Source of the DNA: Streptomyces sp. cf386
Lineage (GTDB): Bacteria; Actinomycetota; Actinomycetes; Streptomycetales; Streptomycetaceae
DNA: 64,000 nt
Assembly (NCBI RefSeq): GCF_900103585.1
Contig: NZ_FNHV01000010.1
Span: 204,607 to 268,606, forward strand
Direction: 5' to 3'
Positions 59,962-64,000 of the stretch are shown here, piece after piece. A program made the translations under genes and the position numbers. Numbering within the stretch: the stretch's first letter is position 1; every line of letters starts with the position of its first letter. The notes beneath the pieces are model-generated. The model was not told the DNA's origin and did not search any database. It saw only the letters and a list, made by a program, of their open reading frames with translations.

Positions 59962-60560
59962 CCCCCGCCCCGGACGCCGGGCCGACCACGGGCGGCGGCC
60001 GTGCCTTCGCCCTGCTGCTGGTGCTCACCGGGGCGGCCGGGCTGCTGGCCTCCTGGGTCATCACCCTCGACAAGTTCAAGCTGTTGGAGGACCCGGACTT
60101 CGTTCCGGGGTGCAGCCTGAACCCGGTGCTGTCCTGCGGCAGCGTGATGGAGAGCGACCAGGCCGAGGCGTTCGGGTTCCCCAACCCGATGCTGGGCCTG
60201 GTGACTTACGCCGTAGTGATCGGCGTCGGGGTGAGCCTGCTCGCCGGGGCCGCCTTCCCGCGCTGGTACTGGCTGACCTTCGAGGCCGGCTGCCTCTTCG
60301 GGATCGGGTTCGTCTCCTGGCTGCAGTTCGAGTCGCTGTACCGGATCAACGCCCTGTGCCTGTGGTGCTGCCTGGCCTGGCTCGCCACGATCGTACTGTT
60401 CTGGTACCTGACGTCCTTCCTCGTGCGGAGCCGCCTTGTGCCCGCGCCGAGCCCGGTGCGGACCCTCTTCGCGGAGTTCACCTGGGTGCTGCCGGTCCTG
60501 CACATCGGGATCGTCGGGATGCTGATCCTGACCCGCTGGTGGGACTTCTGGACGAGCTGA
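59958..60560 (+). CDS. Vitamin K epoxide reductase (VKOR) family protein
   Basis: 200 residues with about five membrane helices. It has the paired cysteines expected of bacterial VKOR: one in SLNPVLSCGSVM near residue 61 and the active CxxC in NALCLWCCLAW near residue 137. In actinobacteria VKOR replaces DsbB, passing electrons from DsbA-like proteins to menaquinone so exported proteins gain disulfides. GTGA overlap with the GH16-like gene implies coupled synthesis. The nearby two-cysteine secreted proteins and tyrosinase are possible clients. Confidence 0.88.
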   Translation: MTPAPDAGPTTGGGRAFALLLVLTGAAGLLASWVITLDKFKLLEDPDFVPGCSLNPVLSCGSVMESDQAEAFGFPNPMLGLVTYAVVIGVGVSLLAGAAFPRWYWLTFEAGCLFGIGFVSWLQFESLYRINALCLWCCLAWLATIVLFWYLTSFLVRSRLVPAPSPVRTLFAEFTWVLPVLHIGIVGMLILTRWWDFWTS

Positions 60561-60649
60561 GCATGCACCGTATGGCCGCTTCATCGGTGACCGTGAGGCG
60601 TCCCGGACGGTTACTCGTACGAACAGCCGAACCGTGCGAGGAGTGAGCG

Positions 60650-61147
60650 ATGGCCGTCAGTGCAGACGGAGTGTCGGTGGGTGCGGTGCAGGGAGCGGGC
60701 ACCCGGGGGAGCAGTGGGCCGAAGAGGCGGACACGGCGGGAGGTGGCGCGGCTGCTGCTCGGCACCGGAGCCGTGGCACTCACCCCGGTGCTCGCCTCCT
60801 CCCGGCCCTCGGAGTCCGCGGTCCGGCAACGCCCCACCGACATCCCCTTCGACGAGACCTACCGAGGTCGCCGGATCCAGGGCACCCCCCTTCCGCTGCA
60901 GGGTCTCAGCGCCCTCGGCGCCGACTGGCGTGTCACCGTGGACGGCAATCCGCTGCACCTGATGCGCCGGGCCGACGGCACCTGGCTGAGCATGCTCGAC
61001 CACTACAGCGGATACCGGACCCCGCTGGAGGCGACCCGCGCTGCCGTCGACGAGCTCGGTCCCCGCCGGCGGCTGCGCGACCTGGCCCCCGGGCCGTTCG
61101 GCGGCGGGCACCTGCACGGGGAGGCCGAGCATGGTGTACGTGCGTAA
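60650..61147 (+). CDS. melC1: Tyrosinase cofactor/caddie protein (MelC1-like)
   Basis: 165 residues. An N-terminal twin-arginine-like stretch (KRRTRREVARLLLGTGAVAL, residues about 25-44) fits Tat export. The caddie domain follows: PFDETYRGRRIQG, VTVDGNPLHLMRRADGTW and MLDHYSGYRTPLEATRAAVDELG. MelC1 proteins bind apo-tyrosinase, insert copper and carry it through the Tat pathway. The His in HLHGE near the end may help copper delivery. It overlaps melC2 by 17 bp. A start other than ATG 60650 would lose the Tat motif. Confidence 0.9.
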   Translation: MAVSADGVSVGAVQGAGTRGSSGPKRRTRREVARLLLGTGAVALTPVLASSRPSESAVRQRPTDIPFDETYRGRRIQGTPLPLQGLSALGADWRVTVDGNPLHLMRRADGTWLSMLDHYSGYRTPLEATRAAVDELGPRRRLRDLAPGPFGGGHLHGEAEHGVRA

Positions 61148-61991
61148 GAACGTGACCAAGCTGACGGCCACCGAGAAGCGGCGGTTCGTCGAGGCGCTGC
61201 TCGAGGTCAAACGCAATGGTGAGTACGACGAGTTCGTACGGCTGCACATCAGGCACTTCCGCGGCGACGGCGAACGAGGCCTGCGCGCCGCCCATATGAC
61301 GCCCTCTTTCCTGCCCTGGCACCGCATGTTCGTGCTGGACCTGGAGGACGCCCTGCGCCGCGTCGACGACTCGGTGACGGTGCCGTACTGGGACTGGACC
61401 AAGAACCGTTCGGCCACCTCGGTGCCGTGGACCGACGATCTGCTGGGCGGGAACGGGCGGCGCGGGGACCGGCAGGTGATGACCGGGCCGTTCGCCTACC
61501 GGGCGGGCCGGTGGCCCATTCGGGCGGGCGTCACCGACGACCGGTTCCTCACCCGGGACCTGGGCCGTTCCCGCGATCCGATCAACCTGCCCACCAAGGC
61601 CGATCTGGACCGGGCGCTGAAGGACCCCGTCTACGACGTCTCCCCGTGGGACTCCACGGTCGCCAAGGGCTTCCGCAACAAGATGGAGGGGTGGGGCCCC
61701 AGCAGCAACCCCTGGCTCAACCACAACCGGGTGCACCGCTGGATCGGGGGTGCCATGCTCGGCGCCGGGTCCGTCAACGATCCCGTCTTCTGGCTGGTCC
61801 ACGCCTTCGTCGACCTGCAGTGGCAGCGCTGGCAGGGGCGCCACCGCACCCACCGCTACCTGCCGGAGCGGCCGCCCGCCCGGGGCAGAGGGCAGGGCGG
61901 CCGGATCGTCGCCCGGCACGAGCGGCTGCCGCCGTGGGACGTGACCCCGGACGAGCTGGAGGATGTGTCCGAGATCTACCGGTACGCCTGA
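61131..61991 (+). CDS. melC2: Tyrosinase (MelC2-like type 3 copper oxidase)
   Basis: 286 residues. All six copper ligands are visible: CuA H39, H55 and H64 (in LPWHRMF), and CuB H198 and H202 (in NHNRVHRW) with H224 in DPVFWLVHAFVDLQW. It hydroxylates tyrosine and oxidises the catechol to a quinone, leading to melanin. One feature differs: the usual HH before AFVD is VH, so the non-ligand second-shell histidine is valine (V223). It has no signal peptide and depends on the caddie protein encoded just upstream. Confidence 0.95.
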   Translation: MVYVRKNVTKLTATEKRRFVEALLEVKRNGEYDEFVRLHIRHFRGDGERGLRAAHMTPSFLPWHRMFVLDLEDALRRVDDSVTVPYWDWTKNRSATSVPWTDDLLGGNGRRGDRQVMTGPFAYRAGRWPIRAGVTDDRFLTRDLGRSRDPINLPTKADLDRALKDPVYDVSPWDSTVAKGFRNKMEGWGPSSNPWLNHNRVHRWIGGAMLGAGSVNDPVFWLVHAFVDLQWQRWQGRHRTHRYLPERPPARGRGQGGRIVARHERLPPWDVTPDELEDVSEIYRYA

Positions 61992-62062
61992 GACCGTCCC
62001 GCGCGCCCGGCCGCACCGGAAAATCGCTTAGCCCTCTGACCGGCCTCGACTAGCCTCCGGGC

Positions 62063-62656
62063 ATGGCAACCGATCCGACGGAACAACTGGTCCGGCTCTT
62101 CGCCGAGGAGAGCCGGGTGCGCGCCTTCGCCGCCGTGGCGCTGGGCGCGGGGAGCGCCGACGAGGTCGCGCGGGCGGCCGGGCTGTCCCCGAAGGAGACC
62201 GCCGTGGCGCTACGGCGGCTGCGGGAGCAGGGCGTGGTGACGGCCGCGGGCGACGGGGAACTGGGCGTCGCGTACGACCTGTTCAAGGGGTACGCCCGGG
62301 AGGCCGCGCAGCGCGAGAGCCGGTCCGGCGGCGCCGGGAGCCCTGACTCCGGGGACGAGCGAACCGACGTGATCCTGCGGAACTTCGTCCGGGACGGGCG
62401 GCGGCTGGTCCGGCTGCCCGCTCAGTGGACCCGCAAGAAGCTGGTGCTCGGCTACATCGCCGAGCGGAGCTTCGAGCCCGGCGTGGAGTACCCGGAGCGG
62501 ATCGTCAACGAAAAGCTGCGCGCCTGGTGCGAGGACAGCGACGACATCGACCATGTGACGCTCCGGCGCTATCTGGTGGACCTGCACCATCTGCGCCGGA
62601 GCGAGGGCATCTACCGGCGGCCGGCCGCCGAGACCGAGGCCGCCGACAGCGCCTGA
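62063..62656 (+). CDS. DUF2087-domain protein with N-terminal HTH
   Basis: 197 residues. The N-terminus, AVALGAGSADEVARAAGLSPKETAVALRRLREQGVV read in pieces, is an ArsR/winged-helix-like domain. The C-terminal half is DUF2087: DVILRNFVRDGRRLVRLPAQ, KKLVLGYIAERSFEPG, YPERIVNEKLRAWCEDSDD and DHVTLRRYLVDL. The family probably regulates transcription, but no target is known. It converges with the D-2-hydroxyacid dehydrogenase gene. Confidence 0.85.
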   Translation: MATDPTEQLVRLFAEESRVRAFAAVALGAGSADEVARAAGLSPKETAVALRRLREQGVVTAAGDGELGVAYDLFKGYAREAAQRESRSGGAGSPDSGDERTDVILRNFVRDGRRLVRLPAQWTRKKLVLGYIAERSFEPGVEYPERIVNEKLRAWCEDSDDIDHVTLRRYLVDLHHLRRSEGIYRRPAAETEAADSA

Positions 62657-62708
62657 CCGCCGCCCTCGGGGCAGCCGTCGTATCCGTCGGAACGGCCGTC
62701 GGCATCGA

Positions 62709-63668
62709 TCAGGACAGCCGTCGCACGGGTGAACCCGCCAGGTACGCCTGGATGTTCTCGACCGCCTGGCCGTAGTACGTCGCGTAGTTGGCCCGCGAGA
62801 CATAGCCCAGGTGGGGTGTGGCGAGGAGGCGGGGGGCCGTGCGCATCGGGTGGTCGGCGGGGAGGGGTTCGATGTCGAAGACATCCACGCCGGCGCCGGC
62901 GATACGGCCCTCGTGCAGGGCCGTGAGCAGGGCTTCCTGGTCGACGATCGCCGCGCGGGAGGTGTTGATCAGGTAGGCGGTCGGCTGGAGCAGGGCGAGT
63001 TCGGGTGCGCCGAGCAGGCCCCGGGTGCGGTCGCTCAGGGCGAGGTGGACGGAGACGAAGTCGCTCTCGGTGAGCAACTCCTCCTTTGACGCGGCCAGTT
63101 GGACGCCCACCTCGTCGGCGTACTCCTTGGTGAGGTTCTGGCTCCAGGCGCTGACGTGCATGCCGAAGGCGAGGCCGACCTGGGCCACCCGGCTGCCGAT
63201 CTTGCCCAGGCCGAGCAGCCCGAGGCGGCGGCCGTGCAGGTCGGCGCCGACCGTGCTCTGCCAAGGGCCGCCGGAGCGCAGGGCGTTGCTCTCCTCGACG
63301 ATCCCGCGGGCGAGGCCGAGCAGCAGGGCCCAGGTGAGTTCTACGGGCGGGGTCGAGGTGCTGGCCGTACCGCAGACGGTGACGTCGTGGGCCTCGGCGG
63401 CGGCGTAGTCGATGACCGAGTTGCGCATGCCGGAGGCGATCAGCAGCTTCAGCCGGGGGAGACGGGCGAACAAGGAGGCGGGGAAGGGGACGCGTTCCCG
63501 CAGGGTGACGACGATGTCGAAGTCGGCGAGGGCCGCGGCGAGGGCGTCCGCGTCGGGGAAGTGGGTGGTGAAGGGGATGACCTCCACGTCGTCCGCGAGC
63601 GGCGACCAGTCGGCGACCTCGGTCGCCACGTTCTGGAAGTCGTCGAGCACAGCACAGCGCAGCCGCAC
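62709..63668 (-). CDS. D-2-hydroxyacid dehydrogenase
   Basis: 319 residues. The NAD site is GLLGLGKIGSRVAQVG near residue 150. The catalytic triad is Arg in INTSRAAIVD, Glu in DVFDIEPLP and His in ATPHLGYVS. It reduces 2-keto acids or oxidises D-2-hydroxy acids with NAD(P)H; substrate unknown. GTG start at 63668. A TetR-type palindrome lies 96-117 bp upstream, and the gene upstream on the same strand may be the regulator. Confidence 0.92.
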   Translation of the reverse strand: MRLRCAVLDDFQNVATEVADWSPLADDVEVIPFTTHFPDADALAAALADFDIVVTLRERVPFPASLFARLPRLKLLIASGMRNSVIDYAAAEAHDVTVCGTASTSTPPVELTWALLLGLARGIVEESNALRSGGPWQSTVGADLHGRRLGLLGLGKIGSRVAQVGLAFGMHVSAWSQNLTKEYADEVGVQLAASKEELLTESDFVSVHLALSDRTRGLLGAPELALLQPTAYLINTSRAAIVDQEALLTALHEGRIAGAGVDVFDIEPLPADHPMRTAPRLLATPHLGYVSRANYATYYGQAVENIQAYLAGSPVRRLS

Positions 63669-63763
63669 GGTGGTTCCTTTCCATGGCCAGGTGAACCGAC
63701 TGTACGGAAGCGGGGTGGGCGGGAGCGCCGTCCGCAGTGGATCACGGGCAGGGAAGGTCGAGT

Positions 63764-63785
63764 AAACAGGCCGATCGGTATGTTT
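63764..63785. promoter_or_regulatory. TetR-type operator
   Basis: 22 bp with an 8-bp CCGATCGG centre and AAACA/TGTTT ends, symmetric at 18 of 22 positions. It lies between the 3' end of the last minus-strand gene and the dehydrogenase start, so it probably controls the dehydrogenase. Confidence 0.7.
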
Positions 63786-63800
63786 TCCGTCGTGCGTCCG

Positions 63801-63992
63801 CTAACCCCGCGCCGCGGGTGTCACGGCCTCGGGAGAGCCCTCCCGGTACTCCTGGAAGACCCGCTCGCCCCGTTCCGGGGAGAGGTCGAGGGCGGCCAGC
63901 ATCGCGGGAGTGGAGATGCTCGGCAGGACGTGGCGGAGCAGGACGGAGACGCGATGGCCGAGATCGGCGCGGTTGCAGTGGACCTGTGACAT
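63801..63992 (-). CDS. 3' end of a gene, possibly a TetR-family regulator
   Basis: Only the last part is visible; the frame stays open to the window end (reading QAMSQVHCNRADLGHRVSVL), so the ATG at 63992 is probably internal. The sequence LLRHVLPSISTPAMLAALD, then ERGERVFQEYREG, resembles the C-terminal helix of TetR-family proteins. That and the TetR palindrome just downstream suggest a regulator of the dehydrogenase. No HTH is inside the window, so this is a guess. Confidence 0.45.
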   Translation of the reverse strand: MSQVHCNRADLGHRVSVLLRHVLPSISTPAMLAALDLSPERGERVFQEYREGSPEAVTPAARG

Positions 63993-64000
63993 CGCCTGGA

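Overview
The window is high-GC actinobacterial chromosome, almost certainly Streptomyces. The evidence is the strong G/C bias at codon position 3, many GTG starts, GTGA/ATGA stop-start overlaps inside operons, a RecD2 and citrate synthase pair, a tyrosinase with its caddie protein, and short repeats typical of the genus. I see no phage, IS element, CRISPR array, rRNA or tRNA. All assignments come from reading the sequence; no database was searched.

Layout. 1-1936: end of a MarR (probably MarR/GNAT) regulator, a DHFR-like reductase and a DinB protein. 2227-6770: a three-gene sugar or cyclitol operon (Gfo/Idh/MocA oxidoreductase, DUF993 aldolase-like protein, TIM-barrel epimerase) divergent from a LacI regulator, with a 26-bp tandem repeat between them. 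6866-13412: a DUF937 protein, then the ribose operon rbsR-rbsA-rbsCB-rbsK-rbsD, in which permease and binding protein are one polypeptide. 13662-17903: cupin, RecD2 helicase, citrate synthase. 18511-24337: copper ATPase and chaperone behind a CsoR-type operator, then a TetR/MMPL pair with twin operators. 24475-27677: alcohol dehydrogenase, GNAT, small HTH protein, AraC regulator. 27782-34302: inositol-type catabolism (IolE-like protein divergent from iolC, aldolase, iolD, mmsA), ending at a classic terminator. 34509-45105: APC permease, a secreted hydrolase fused to an ABC ATPase with its permease, a VWA lipoprotein, a secreted chorismate mutase, an acyl-CoA ligase, a TetR regulator with twin operators and apparently leaderless mRNA, and a small membrane protein.

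45248-62000 reads as a cell-surface island. Eight minus-strand genes form a Wzx/Wzy-style exopolysaccharide locus: two GT4 glycosyltransferases, a polyprenyl glycosylphosphotransferase, an O-antigen-ligase-like polymerase, a MurJ-like flippase, a polysaccharide deacetylase, a Wzz-like protein and a FemAB-like acyltransferase. A secreted GH26-like hydrolase faces it. Next come five small secreted proteins of unknown function, three of them tandem, mosaic paralogues with two cysteines each, then a GH16-like glucanase coupled to a VKOR-family oxidase, and the tyrosinase pair. The order suggests one programme: make a glucan-like polymer, trim it, coat the hyphal or spore surface with small disulfide proteins, and pigment or crosslink it. 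The window ends with a DUF2087 protein, a D-2-hydroxyacid dehydrogenase behind a palindrome, and the 3' end of a possible TetR regulator.

The best candidates for something undescribed are the three-paralogue secreted family beside the polysaccharide locus, the hydrolase-ABC fusion, and the DUF993 operon that appears to share an operator motif with the inositol genes.
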